From NCBI GenBank assembly GCA_013151255.1, contig JAADIQ010000098.1, forward strand, positions 16,626 through 80,625: 64,000 nt of DNA. The letters run 5' to 3'. Numbering within the stretch: the first letter of the stretch is position 1; the number at the start of each line of letters is the position of its first letter. The position numbers and the translations under genes are program-made. The notes under the pieces were generated by a model. The model saw only the letters and a program-made list of their open reading frames with translations, ran no database searches and was not told the DNA's origin. This stretch comes from Alphaproteobacteria bacterium. Lineage in GTDB: Bacteria; Pseudomonadota; Alphaproteobacteria; Caulobacterales; Parvularculaceae. Below are positions 32,585-41,458 of this stretch, one piece after another.

Positions 32585-33931
32585 TTAACCTTCCCAATCA
32601 TGTTTCAGGCGCGGCGCCGTAATCATAAACAACGTCGCTGCAATGAGATAAAATACCGTTCCTGATAAAATCGCGTAGCGTAAGGATTCTTCTGCAAACC
32701 GCACCGCAAGCGAGTCTGAAAGAACGCCGATAGCTAGGTTGCCTAATCCGATGCCGATGAGGTTGTTGATGAACAAAAAAATTGCCGAAGCCGTCGCGCG
32801 CATGTTGGGCTGAACTAAATGCTGGAACGCAGAAAGCACAGGCCCGAGCCAGACGAGGCTGAGCGCCTGGATAAACAAAAATGTGAAGAAAGTCAGAACT
32901 AGCGTATTTGAAAGCACGCCGATAATGAACAAGGGAATTGTTGCCAGAAATGCGACGGCGGGAATGATTGCATAGGCGCCTTTTTGGCGGGCCCCGTAAC
33001 GGTCGGCCAACCAACCGCCGAGCCAGATTCCCGCAATCCCCCCAACCAGCAAAATTGTTCCGTAGAAATAAGATGCATAGAGCAGAGGGCCAGCATCAGG
33101 GGGCACAAGAAACGGCGGCATCCAAGAGAAAAATCCAGGAAGCGCATCGCCAAAACTACGTACAAAAAATGACGGCAGCCAAAAAATAAGACCGTATCCC
33201 ATCATTGACGATGACGCGGCGCCAATGGACATGCCCCAAAAACTCTTTTTACGGATGAGTGTTCTGAAAACCACCCGAATTGACACAGGCTCAACACTTG
33301 CCGACGCCGGGTCATACTGGCCGCGTTTCGGCTCACGCACCGTAAGCCGAAATATTGGCGCGATCACAAGGCCCATCAGGCCAACGATGATGAAGGCTGC
33401 GCGCCAGCCGATCATGTTCGTCAAAATGCCGCCGAGGATAATGCCAATTGCGCTGCCGATTGGTATGCCAAAAGAATATATGCTCAATGCGCGCGCGCGC
33501 TGGTTGGGTGGAAAATAATCAGAGATCAAAGAATAAGCCGGCGCCACGCCGCCCGCCTCGCCGATACCGACGCCGAGGCGGGCCAGGAACAGCTGAAGAA
33601 AGTTCTGTGTGAACCCGCATACCGCCGTCATGGCGCTCCATATTACAAGTGCGGCGGTCATGATCCAGGTCCGGCTCTTGCGATCCGCGAGCCAGGCGAT
33701 CGGGATGCCGAGAAAAGTATAAAACAGCGCGAAGGCCAAGCCTCCCATGAGGCTAAGCTGCGTATCGCTTAAATTTAGGTCCGCCTTGATCGGCACCGCA
33801 AGAATGCCGACAATTTGTCTGTCGATAAAATTAAATGTGTAGACCACAACAAGAATGAACAGCACCCAGGCGCGATAGCCGTCGGTAATGGGAGGTGCGC
33901 TTTCAGACGAGCTTTTGTTTATTGCCGTCAT
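32585..33931 (-). CDS. MFS transporter, spinster-like
   Basis: 448 residues with 12 predicted transmembrane helices. Seen: first helix AWVLFILVVVYTFNFIDRQIVGILAVPIK in pieces typical of spinster-type carriers, the loop-2 motif GIPIAWLADRKSRTW and GVGIGEAGGVAPAYSLISDYFPPNQRARALS region in helix 4-5. This type is widespread in sphingomonads and relatives near TonB receptors and hydrolases, moving organic anions or lipids; the cargo is unknown. Overlaps the upstream alpha/beta hydrolase by 4 bases (33928-33931), so the two are coupled. Confidence 0.9.
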   Translation of the reverse strand: MTAINKSSSESAPPITDGYRAWVLFILVVVYTFNFIDRQIVGILAVPIKADLNLSDTQLSLMGGLAFALFYTFLGIPIAWLADRKSRTWIMTAALVIWSAMTAVCGFTQNFLQLFLARLGVGIGEAGGVAPAYSLISDYFPPNQRARALSIYSFGIPIGSAIGIILGGILTNMIGWRAAFIIVGLMGLVIAPIFRLTVREPKRGQYDPASASVEPVSIRVVFRTLIRKKSFWGMSIGAASSSMMGYGLIFWLPSFFVRSFGDALPGFFSWMPPFLVPPDAGPLLYASYFYGTILLVGGIAGIWLGGWLADRYGARQKGAYAIIPAVAFLATIPLFIIGVLSNTLVLTFFTFLFIQALSLVWLGPVLSAFQHLVQPNMRATASAIFLFINNLIGIGLGNLAIGVLSDSLAVRFAEESLRYAILSGTVFYLIAATLFMITAPRLKHDWEG

Positions 33932-34875
33932 TGATGTGTTCCAGCAGCTTCGTTTAGAAATGAGATTGCGTCTCGCACAGTGGTTTCAGAAATCTCTTCC
34001 TGAGGAACATGGCCTGCGCCATCATAAATGATGAGCCGCGCATCGGCTATTGCCGCTTCCATCCGCAGCCCGTGGTCGACGGGGATTAGCTTATCCTGAC
34101 GTCCCCACATGACCAGTACGGGAGCGCTGATGCGGGCAAGATCAGGATTTGGGTCCGGCAAAGTGAACTCGCGCAAATGCTCCACGAACGCATCGCCATT
34201 ACCTTTGCGGCGCATCATATCACGAGCGAGTGCGACACGCTCGTCTGTGATGTTTGCACTGTCGGCATAAAGAAACTTCATTGATGCGCGCACGCCCTGT
34301 TCTGGCGCGGTGCGCAAAAATATTTCTATCGCAGGCGGAATAGGCGCCGGGACATCCGTCACGCCATTCATGGGATAGGCGCCGGCATCGATAAGGATCA
34401 GGCGATCAACCCGTTCCGGGTTGTTGACGGCAAACCGCCATGCAATGAGCCCGCCCAGAGAATTGCCGGCAATGTGGGCCTTATTTACCGCCAACGCGTC
34501 CATCACCTCTTCAAGGAACGCCGCACGCTCCTGAGGCGAATAGCGTTTTTGCGGGTCCGGACCGGTGAGGCCGTGCCCGAGCAAGTCGTAGCGAATAACA
34601 CGGTGCGTTTTGGAAAGCTCTTGCGCCCAGCCGTCCCATGTCTCGAGGCTAAAAGTGAAGCCGTGAAGCAATATTATCACGGGCCCATCGGTAGGCCCTT
34701 CCTCCCTGACGCGCACGCGGACGCCCGCGATATCAATAAAACGATCCGCACTGGTTAGATATTTCGGTTCTGATGAAGAGACAGAAACACCCCGCGCCGA
34801 TTTCCAATAGGCATAGCCAACGGCCGCGACGCCAAAAACAACGATGATGAAAATTGCGAGCAGGATTTGTTTCAC
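33928..34875 (-). CDS. Membrane-anchored alpha/beta hydrolase
   Basis: 315 residues. An N-terminal hydrophobic segment (ILLAIFIIVVFGVAAVGYAYW) anchors or exports it. The hydrolase domain has the oxyanion motif ILLHGFTFSLETWDGW near 70, nucleophile GNSLGGLIAW near 138, and catalytic histidine in DGAGHVPQEE near 294; an acid residue is likely in VMWGRQDKLIP. An ester, lactone or C-C bond hydrolase; the substrate is unknown. It follows a TonB receptor (34968) by about 90 bp and overlaps the MFS carrier, consistent with import, hydrolysis and transport of a common compound. Confidence 0.9.
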   Translation of the reverse strand: MKQILLAIFIIVVFGVAAVGYAYWKSARGVSVSSSEPKYLTSADRFIDIAGVRVRVREEGPTDGPVIILLHGFTFSLETWDGWAQELSKTHRVIRYDLLGHGLTGPDPQKRYSPQERAAFLEEVMDALAVNKAHIAGNSLGGLIAWRFAVNNPERVDRLILIDAGAYPMNGVTDVPAPIPPAIEIFLRTAPEQGVRASMKFLYADSANITDERVALARDMMRRKGNGDAFVEHLREFTLPDPNPDLARISAPVLVMWGRQDKLIPVDHGLRMEAAIADARLIIYDGAGHVPQEEISETTVRDAISFLNEAAGTHQ

Positions 34876-34967
34876 GGGCCGGCTTCCCCTCAGGCTGGTT
34901 GTTCATATGACGAGGCGGCGATCATACATAGATCGCCGCCCCCGGCTCTAGGAAGGGAGTAAATATC

Positions 34968-37325
34968 CTAGAACCGTACAGAAACCGTGCCTGTCACCGT
35001 GCGCGGCGGACCGAAGAAGGCCGTTTCAACACCCTCAACACCCAGTGTCGACGTCAGCGGCGAGACAAAGCTGCCATCCAAATTCTGAGCCAGGAAATTA
35101 TATCCCGCAACGCGATATTCACGATCAAATAAGTTCTTACCGTGAACGCCAGCTTGCAGGCGCCCATCATCAGACGTCCACACCAGGCTGGCGTCAAACA
35201 GACCGTACCCGCCCTGATCGAGAAATGCGTTTGGCGTCTCGAAAATATGCGTCCGCGATTTGTAAGACGTTTGCGTAATGAGCGCGAGATCGCCGCCTGC
35301 CATTGGGTGTGTATAGTTGGTGGTGATCGCGCCGGAAAATTCCGGCGTATTTTGAATAACGCGTGAACTTGCAATATCAACCGGAGGCGTGCCGGTTACA
35401 AACTCGGTATAGCGCGCATCAATCCAACCACCGCCCCAACTGACCGTGAAGCTGTCGCCTGCGCCAAACAAATCTTCGCCAACAAGCGCGCGGCCTTCCC
35501 ATTCAATGCCATAGAATTCGGCGCCGCCCGCATTGGTCGTTATGCCAATAAAGGTCGGCGCCATAGTGATTGGGTCAATACCGCCCTGGGAGCCTGGGAT
35601 CTGCACGTTTTTATAATCGGCATAGAAAAAGGCGAGGTTGGATGTGATCCGCCCCTCTGCAAGAGAAGATTTCCAACCTATTTCATAGCTATCGACTTCT
35701 TCCGGTTCGAATTTAAAGAATTCAAAAATGTCGTCCCCATCGACATCGCCATCGCCGTCAAAATCAATCGTGACCGCAGAGGATTGCCCCCGTGGATCAA
35801 ACCCGCCGCCCTTGAAGCCCTGCGAATAGGAAACATAGAAATTATGATCGCCATTCGGGCTCCAGCCAAGAGATACGCGCGGGCTGAAATCGGTAAACCT
35901 CTCCGATCCTTGAAAATCCGATGTCGTGGCGATGAGCGTCGATGTTGTCCCGCCAAATAACGGCGTGTTGCCGCCGATAAACGTTTGCCGCAACACGCGC
36001 GCCGAACGTTTGTCGCTTGTATAGCGTCCACCGACAGCGAGTTCGATGCCTTGAACGCCAAAAATTTCTTCCAGGTCGAAGGTTACGTCCCCGAAGATCG
36101 ACCAGGAATTGGTGTCCACATCGCCGAGCGTATTTGCGTTAAGACCTGGTAGGCTGATTAAAGTCCCAACGACATCAAGTATGACGTCAAAAGTATCAAA
36201 CGCATTTGCATCGATATAATAGAACCCAAGCACACCTGCGACCGCATCACTCTCATAGAGCAATTGCAGCTCTTCCGTAAATTGTTCATTTTGATAGATT
36301 ACAGGAACGTCGAGATCAGCGCCGGGCAAAGCATCAAAGTCGATTTGCTGAATATTATCGTCCTTACGATATGCCGCAATATTCTTCAGCGTCCACTGAT
36401 CGTTCAGCGCAATCTCGACATGCAGTGCGCCGCCATAAGCTTCGGCTTCGTTCTGTCCGGTAATGCCGCCGCGGGAATCGTAAACATTGTCAAGCACGGG
36501 CGCAGCTGTGAACAGGCTGGGAATAAGTCTGTGCCCGCCTTTCGGGTTTGACTTGTCTTTGAGATAATCGCCGCTCAGGCGGATAAAGACTTTGTCGTTG
36601 TCATATTCAGCGCTGGCGCGGAATGCGAGAACGTCCTTATCATAATTTTCTGCGCCCGTTGTCAGGTTTGTTCCAAACCCGTTACGCGAGAGATACGCTA
36701 CCGATCCGCCAACTGATAAAGTATCGCTCAAAGGCATGGCTGCCGTACCAACAATATCAAGCTGGCCAAATGTACCGCCGGATGCGCGAAGCTTGGCCAT
36801 CGGTTCGTTGCCCAGTCGCTTGGTGACATATTTTATCGCGCCGCCAACGGAGTTGCGGCCGTATAAAGTTCCTTGCGGTCCGCGCAAAACCTCGATGCGT
36901 TCGACGTCATAAATATCGAGGACGGCGGCTTGCGGGCGGTTGAGGTATATATCATCGACATAAATACCGACGCCGGCTTCAAAGCCGGCGACAGGGTCCT
37001 GCTGGCCGACGCCGCGAATGAACGCTGTCAGGGTCGAGTTCGTGCCGCGCGAGACTTTCAAGGTAGTGTTCGGAATCGACTGCGTTAGATAGGTTATGTC
37101 CTGCGCGCCGACTTGTTCTAGGGCTTCGCCGCTAATCGCCGTGACGGCGATCGGCACATCCCGCAGGGATTCATCGCGCCGCCGGGCGGAGACGATAATG
37201 ACATCGCGATTGGCCGCATCGCCATCCTGGGCGATCGCCGGCGCTGGCGCCATTATCAGCAATGGCGCGATCGCTGCTCCCGCTGCAAGCGCAGACTTGA
37301 AATTGTTATACATTCGCTTCCTCAT
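34968..37325 (-). CDS. TonB-dependent receptor
   Basis: 785 residues. GGAGGGG stands before ATG 37325. A signal peptide (to about residue 32, PAIAQ) is followed by a TonB-box-like RDVIIVSARRRDESL, a plug with DVPIAVTAISGEALEQ, GPQGTLYGRNSVGGAIKYVTK near 150-170, and a barrel closing in TVTGTVSVRF, the aromatic end. An Asp-rich insertion in a barrel loop (DFDGDGDVDGDDIFEF near 525-540) looks like a calcium-binding loop, unusual for these receptors. First gene of a likely operon with the anchored hydrolase and MFS carrier. Confidence 0.92.
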   Translation of the reverse strand: MRKRMYNNFKSALAAGAAIAPLLIMAPAPAIAQDGDAANRDVIIVSARRRDESLRDVPIAVTAISGEALEQVGAQDITYLTQSIPNTTLKVSRGTNSTLTAFIRGVGQQDPVAGFEAGVGIYVDDIYLNRPQAAVLDIYDVERIEVLRGPQGTLYGRNSVGGAIKYVTKRLGNEPMAKLRASGGTFGQLDIVGTAAMPLSDTLSVGGSVAYLSRNGFGTNLTTGAENYDKDVLAFRASAEYDNDKVFIRLSGDYLKDKSNPKGGHRLIPSLFTAAPVLDNVYDSRGGITGQNEAEAYGGALHVEIALNDQWTLKNIAAYRKDDNIQQIDFDALPGADLDVPVIYQNEQFTEELQLLYESDAVAGVLGFYYIDANAFDTFDVILDVVGTLISLPGLNANTLGDVDTNSWSIFGDVTFDLEEIFGVQGIELAVGGRYTSDKRSARVLRQTFIGGNTPLFGGTTSTLIATTSDFQGSERFTDFSPRVSLGWSPNGDHNFYVSYSQGFKGGGFDPRGQSSAVTIDFDGDGDVDGDDIFEFFKFEPEEVDSYEIGWKSSLAEGRITSNLAFFYADYKNVQIPGSQGGIDPITMAPTFIGITTNAGGAEFYGIEWEGRALVGEDLFGAGDSFTVSWGGGWIDARYTEFVTGTPPVDIASSRVIQNTPEFSGAITTNYTHPMAGGDLALITQTSYKSRTHIFETPNAFLDQGGYGLFDASLVWTSDDGRLQAGVHGKNLFDREYRVAGYNFLAQNLDGSFVSPLTSTLGVEGVETAFFGPPRTVTGTVSVRF

Positions 37326-37343
37326 GGGTTTACCCCTCCCTGG

Positions 37344-38213
37344 CTAATGCGCCGCCACGATAAACGGCGTGTTACTGATCGTTTTGGAACTCAATTTTTC
37401 AATGAAAGTAATAAGCCGCTCATTGAAGCGGTCAGGCTCTTCCAAATGAGGCGCATGGCCGGAATTTGGAAAGCTTGCAATTTCGCAATTCGGTATTTCG
37501 GAGGCGACAAACTGGCTTGTCGCCTCTGGATATAGTTGACTCTGCTCACCATAGATGACGAGCGTTGGGATGTTCAATAATCGTATTGTTTTTCGAAAAT
37601 CCTGAACCGCCATGGACTCCCATAGGTCGGCCATGGTTTCTGCATTCAGTGCGTTCGCCTCTTCGATCATCTCCGCGATATGCACGCCATGGTTGGTTTT
37701 TCTGTTTGGCGAAAAAATTCTGGGTACGAACTGATGGACCATCGCTGGCCAGTCCTGGCGCATGGCTTGCGCCGCGCGCAATGCCGCAAGCGGCCGGCGG
37801 CCGTCAGAAAGACCAAGCTGCCAGGAGGCGTCATTAGAAATGCGTGGGCTCATGTCGATGATGACAAGACCGCTGACGCGGCGAGCGAATATTTCCTGCG
37901 TCATCGCCTCCCACGCGACCATGGCGCCCATGGACCAACCGACGCAAACTGCTTCTTGAAGATTAAGCTGCTCAAAAATCTCGACAAGATCAGCGCCAAG
38001 CCGTTCAACCGTCGCCGCTGCATCATGGGAAGCGGAATGGCGGTGCCCGCGCAGATCAAACGAGATAACCTGATAGTTTTTTGACAGCGCATCATGCTGC
38101 GGCTCAAACATACCGCCATGCATTGCCCAGCCGTGAACAAACACCACAGGCCGGCCTTCACCCGATATTGTCAGGTTGATTTTAGCGCCGTCGCTAAGGG
38201 TCAGTGTCGTCAT
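37344..38213 (-). CDS. Alpha/beta hydrolase
   Basis: 289 residues from ATG 38213 (MTTLTLSDGA); the longer frame to 38471 runs over the divergent TetR gene and is not used. Seen: VVFVHGWAMHGG near 28, SFDLRGHRHS near 56, the nucleophile in VGWSMGAMVAW near 97, and histidine in NSGHAPHLEEP near 258. General BioH/haloperoxidase-like fold; ester or thioester hydrolysis is likely. Divergent from TetR and 18 bp from the start of the TonB receptor gene on the same strand, so it may lead that operon. Confidence 0.88.
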   Translation of the reverse strand: MTTLTLSDGAKINLTISGEGRPVVFVHGWAMHGGMFEPQHDALSKNYQVISFDLRGHRHSASHDAAATVERLGADLVEIFEQLNLQEAVCVGWSMGAMVAWEAMTQEIFARRVSGLVIIDMSPRISNDASWQLGLSDGRRPLAALRAAQAMRQDWPAMVHQFVPRIFSPNRKTNHGVHIAEMIEEANALNAETMADLWESMAVQDFRKTIRLLNIPTLVIYGEQSQLYPEATSQFVASEIPNCEIASFPNSGHAPHLEEPDRFNERLITFIEKLSSKTISNTPFIVAAH

Positions 38214-38301
38214 GGCGGCGTCGGCTTCCTCCAATATCTTCGCCGGCGGCTGGAGAGAAATCCACGCCGGGCTTGCCTTTGAGGGCCGATTGGGCTCATG
38301 A

Positions 38302-38339
38302 TGAAACATGAACCAACAATCATATTGAAACATGAACCA
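38302..38339. repeat. 14-bp direct repeat over the TetR start
   Basis: TGAAACATGAACCA occurs at 38302-38315 and again at 38326-38339, 24 bp apart. The second copy covers the TetR start codon (ATG 38332). Regulator binding here could block both the TetR gene and the divergent hydrolase, or the repeat may simply be a duplicated gene start. Confidence 0.55.
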
Positions 38340-38952
38340 GTTATCAGATTTTGTCCATAGCCTTTCGGAAAAGACGCCAAAAACCGCGCGGGGACGGCGA
38401 ACCTGGCAAAAACTCCTGGATTCGGCGGAAAAAGAATTTGGTGATCGCGGCTTCCATGAGGCGGCGATCAACCGGATTACTGAAAATGCCGGCGTCGCGA
38501 TGGGGACATTTTATGTCCATTTTCAAAGCAAGGAGGCGATCTTCCGGGCGCTCGTCGCCTATATGGGCCATCTGACGCGACGCTGGATCGCTGAGCGAGT
38601 GGCCGATGCTCCCAATCGGCTCGCCGCTGAGCGCCAGGGGTTGGAAGCGTTCATCGAATTCGTCCGTGAACACGGCGACCTTTACCGCATCGTCAATGAG
38701 GCCCAATTCGTCGCGCCCGACGCCTATCGCGAATATTATTCGGAATTTGCCAAAGCCTATCAGCGCCGGCTGGAAGACGCCGTTGCAAATAACGAAATCA
38801 AACCCGGCGATGATGAGCAACGTGCATGGGCGCTGATCGGCGCAAGTGTCTTTTTAGGCATGCGCTATGGCGTATGGGATGATGCGCGCCCCGCAAGCGA
38901 GGTTGCCAAGGGCGCGGCAGATCTTTTCGAGTTCGGTTTAAAACCGGAGTGA
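38332..38952 (+). CDS. TetR/AcrR-family regulator
   Basis: 206 residues. Helix-turn-helix at about 22-68 (FGDRGFHEAAINRITENAGVAMGTFYVHFQSKEAIF region), then a helical ligand-binding domain of the FadR/fatty-acid-responsive type (LYRIVNEAQFVAPDAYREYY). It is divergent from a hydrolase/TonB operon and 16 bp upstream of an acyl-CoA synthetase and two MaoC proteins, so an acyl-CoA or fatty-acid-like effector is plausible. No clear ribosome site precedes ATG 38332, which lies inside a direct repeat. Confidence 0.9.
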   Translation: MNQLSDFVHSLSEKTPKTARGRRTWQKLLDSAEKEFGDRGFHEAAINRITENAGVAMGTFYVHFQSKEAIFRALVAYMGHLTRRWIAERVADAPNRLAAERQGLEAFIEFVREHGDLYRIVNEAQFVAPDAYREYYSEFAKAYQRRLEDAVANNEIKPGDDEQRAWALIGASVFLGMRYGVWDDARPASEVAKGAADLFEFGLKPE

Positions 38953-38968
38953 CAATCAAGCAGTTGCG

Positions 38969-40477
38969 ATGAAAGAAATACCGGACCTGATTGCAAAGCG
39001 GGCCATACTGACGCCGGACAAAACGGCGATGGTCGATCTCCTGTCGGGTACATCTACAACTTATCGCACGCTAGACAGGTCTGCGATTGACGCGGCAAAC
39101 ATGCTCGCCGGATTGGGCGTTGCCGCGCAGGATCGTGTCGCCATTTTATGCCGCAATCGGATTGAGTTTTTTGAGCTGCTCTTTGCTTGCGCTAAGCTTG
39201 GCGCCCTCCTGGTTCCCTTGAATTGGCGCATGCCTGATAAAGAGTTAAAGACGATTATTGATGATTGCCGCCCGAAGCTTGTGCTGACTGGTGCGGAAGA
39301 TCGAGGCAAATTAACGGGCGTTGCAGCGGACGCAACTATTATTGAGCTGGATAGTCCCGATACGAATGGCTATCGCGCACGTTGCGCCGCCGCCGACCAC
39401 ACGCCTCTGCGCGAGTTCTGGCCGGGCGATGAGCCCTGGTATCTGCTCTACACATCCGGCACGACGGGCAAACCCAAAGCCGTCATTCAGACCTATCAGA
39501 TGGCGGTCGTCAACTACATCAATGTGCGGCAAGCCATTGATCTGCGCGCCGAAGATGTCACCTTAAATTTCCTGCCCTTGTTCCATACCGCCGGCATCAA
39601 CCTTTATACGCTGCCATTTTTGTTTGCAGGCGGTGAGGTAAAAATCTTACCGAGCTTTGATGTCGAAAAAACTATCGCCTTGCTAGAGGGCGGCGCCGTC
39701 AACGCCTTTTTCGGCGTCCCTGCGGTTTATCAAGAAATCAGCCTACACCCTAAATTTGTGGATGCGGATTTATCGAAAGTCAGGAGCTGGGGATGCGGCG
39801 GCGCGCCCCTGCCAGACATATTGGTTGAAAAATTCGCCAAACGCGGCGCGCTTGTTTGCAACGGATATGGCATGACAGAGACAGGCCCCACGGCATTTTT
39901 AATGGATGAGGCTCACGTTACGCAAAAAATTGGCGCTGCCGGTCGGCCCCAAATGATGACCGCGGCGCGCATTGTGGCGAGTAACGGCCAGGAAACCGAA
40001 CCCGGAAAAACTGGTGAGATACAGCTGAAAGGCCCAGGCATTACACCGGGCTATTGGAATGCGCCCGACGCGACAAAAGCAGCGTTTACGGATGATGGCT
40101 GGCTCAAAACCGGCGATCTGGCGAAGACAGACGCCGACGGTTTCACCTATATTGTCGGTCGATCAAAAGACATGTTCATTTCCGGCGGCGAAAACATCTA
40201 CCCGGCGGAAGTTGAAAATATCTACGCCAAGCACCCGGCAGTGCTGGAAGCGGCGATCATCGGCGTCAAGGATGAAAAATGGGGGGAAGCCGGCCAAGCT
40301 TACATCCTGTTGCGAGAGGAGGAGGCAGTCAGCGCAGAAGAACTGACACGTTACGGCCGCGACCACCTTGCGGCGTATAAAGTACCCAAGTCGTTTGTCT
40401 TTGTTGATGCGTTCCCGAGAACTGCAGCCGGCAAGGTTCAAAAACACTTGTTGGCGGCGAAAAATCTAAGCTCATGA
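38969..40477 (+). CDS. Acyl-CoA synthetase (AMP-forming)
   Basis: 502 residues of the ANL superfamily. It activates a carboxylic acid to its CoA ester via an acyl-adenylate. Seen: YTSGTTGKPKAVIQT near 157 (ATP loop), NGYGMTETGP near 300, LKTGDLAKTDADGF near 379, the hinge GRSKDMFISGGENIYPAE near 395, and catalytic lysine in RTAAGKVQKHLL near 490. Best match in style is the fadD13/long-chain or aryl-acid group. Overlaps the first MaoC gene by 4 bases. The set suggests CoA-linked breakdown of a lipophilic acid. Confidence 0.93.
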   Translation: MKEIPDLIAKRAILTPDKTAMVDLLSGTSTTYRTLDRSAIDAANMLAGLGVAAQDRVAILCRNRIEFFELLFACAKLGALLVPLNWRMPDKELKTIIDDCRPKLVLTGAEDRGKLTGVAADATIIELDSPDTNGYRARCAAADHTPLREFWPGDEPWYLLYTSGTTGKPKAVIQTYQMAVVNYINVRQAIDLRAEDVTLNFLPLFHTAGINLYTLPFLFAGGEVKILPSFDVEKTIALLEGGAVNAFFGVPAVYQEISLHPKFVDADLSKVRSWGCGGAPLPDILVEKFAKRGALVCNGYGMTETGPTAFLMDEAHVTQKIGAAGRPQMMTAARIVASNGQETEPGKTGEIQLKGPGITPGYWNAPDATKAAFTDDGWLKTGDLAKTDADGFTYIVGRSKDMFISGGENIYPAEVENIYAKHPAVLEAAIIGVKDEKWGEAGQAYILLREEEAVSAEELTRYGRDHLAAYKVPKSFVFVDAFPRTAAGKVQKHLLAAKNLSS

Positions 40478-40875
40478 ACGCAATCCCTAAAACGCACATC
40501 GCCATAGACCGCACGCTCACGCAGGATGATTTTGATGCGTTCGCGGCGTTAAGCGGAGATGACAACCCAATTCACGTTGATCCTACGTTTTCAGCCCGCA
40601 CAAACTTTGGGCGGACGGTTTCACACGGCATGCTGCTTTACACGATCCTGCGCGGCCTGGCGGATCAACTGGCGCCAGGAGCGCGGCAAGTCTCGCAGGA
40701 GTTGAAATTCCCCGCCCCCGCCTATGCCGGCGAACCGATCCGCTTTGAGGCAAGCCTCACCGAACATAATTCTTCGCACTGGTCGGTGACGATGCGCGCA
40801 ACCAGAACCCATGACCAGACATCCGTCTGCGAAGGGTTGTGCATACTCGAATCCACCCAAAGGCGCGCTCAATGA
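40474..40875 (+). CDS. MaoC-family hydratase, hotdog fold
   Basis: 133 residues. The hydratase-2 signature is intact: SGDDNPIHVDPTFSARTNFG near 28-47, with catalytic Asp and His, then SHGMLLYTILRGL. It likely adds water to an enoyl-CoA made after the upstream synthetase has loaded the acid. ATG overlaps the synthetase stop by 4 bases, and its own stop overlaps the next gene by 4 bases. Confidence 0.9.
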   Translation: MNAIPKTHIAIDRTLTQDDFDAFAALSGDDNPIHVDPTFSARTNFGRTVSHGMLLYTILRGLADQLAPGARQVSQELKFPAPAYAGEPIRFEASLTEHNSSHWSVTMRATRTHDQTSVCEGLCILESTQRRAQ

Positions 40876-41231
40876 ATGTCGGAGACAGATCGCAAATCGA
40901 ACGGTCCTTTACCGAAAGCGATGTCGCCGCATATGTGTCGCTCGGCGGCGCACCGACAAACAACGATACCGTCCCCGAGCCGATGATCGCCGCCCTTTTT
41001 TCCTACCTGCTTGGCATGCGCCTCCCAGGGCCAGGTACAAACTACCTCAAGCAGTCTCTAGAATTTTACAGCGCCGCCAAGATCGGCGACATGCTAACGG
41101 CAAACGTCGAAATCATCCGTATCAGACCGGAAAAGTCATTAGTTTATTTAACAACCCTATGCGTCAACGAATGCGGCGAGGAAATTAATTCGGGACGCGC
41201 TCTCGTGCGCGTAAATGATGTTGAGCGCTAA
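40872..41231 (+). CDS. Second MaoC-like hotdog protein, active site degenerate
   Basis: 119 residues from ATG 40872, which overlaps the previous stop (ATGA). It keeps the hotdog pattern (SFTESDVAAYVSLGG; PEPMIAALFSYLLGMRLPG; NYLKQSLEFYSAAKIGDML) but in place of the D-x-N-P-x-H signature it has APTNNDTVPEP, without the histidine. It therefore probably forms a heterodimer with the preceding MaoC protein as the non-catalytic half, as known for split enoyl-CoA hydratases acting on bulky substrates. Confidence 0.85.
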   Translation: MNVGDRSQIERSFTESDVAAYVSLGGAPTNNDTVPEPMIAALFSYLLGMRLPGPGTNYLKQSLEFYSAAKIGDMLTANVEIIRIRPEKSLVYLTTLCVNECGEEINSGRALVRVNDVER

Positions 41232-41458
41232 TCCAACAAAAAGTTACTGCGTGTTGCTCACACGGGAAAAAGAATAATAGGCATAAGAAATTCCGCGCGC
41301 CGCATTACTGGAACAAGTCGCTTTGTCGGCGAGCGGTCTACCGCAGAACTTACTCGGTTCAATTTTTTTTGGGGCAAAGGATGCCCGAAAATATATTACT
41401 TAATTTGGTTTAAGATTCATCGAGAAGGCCAAGCGCTCAAGGTTCCAATTATGTCATC

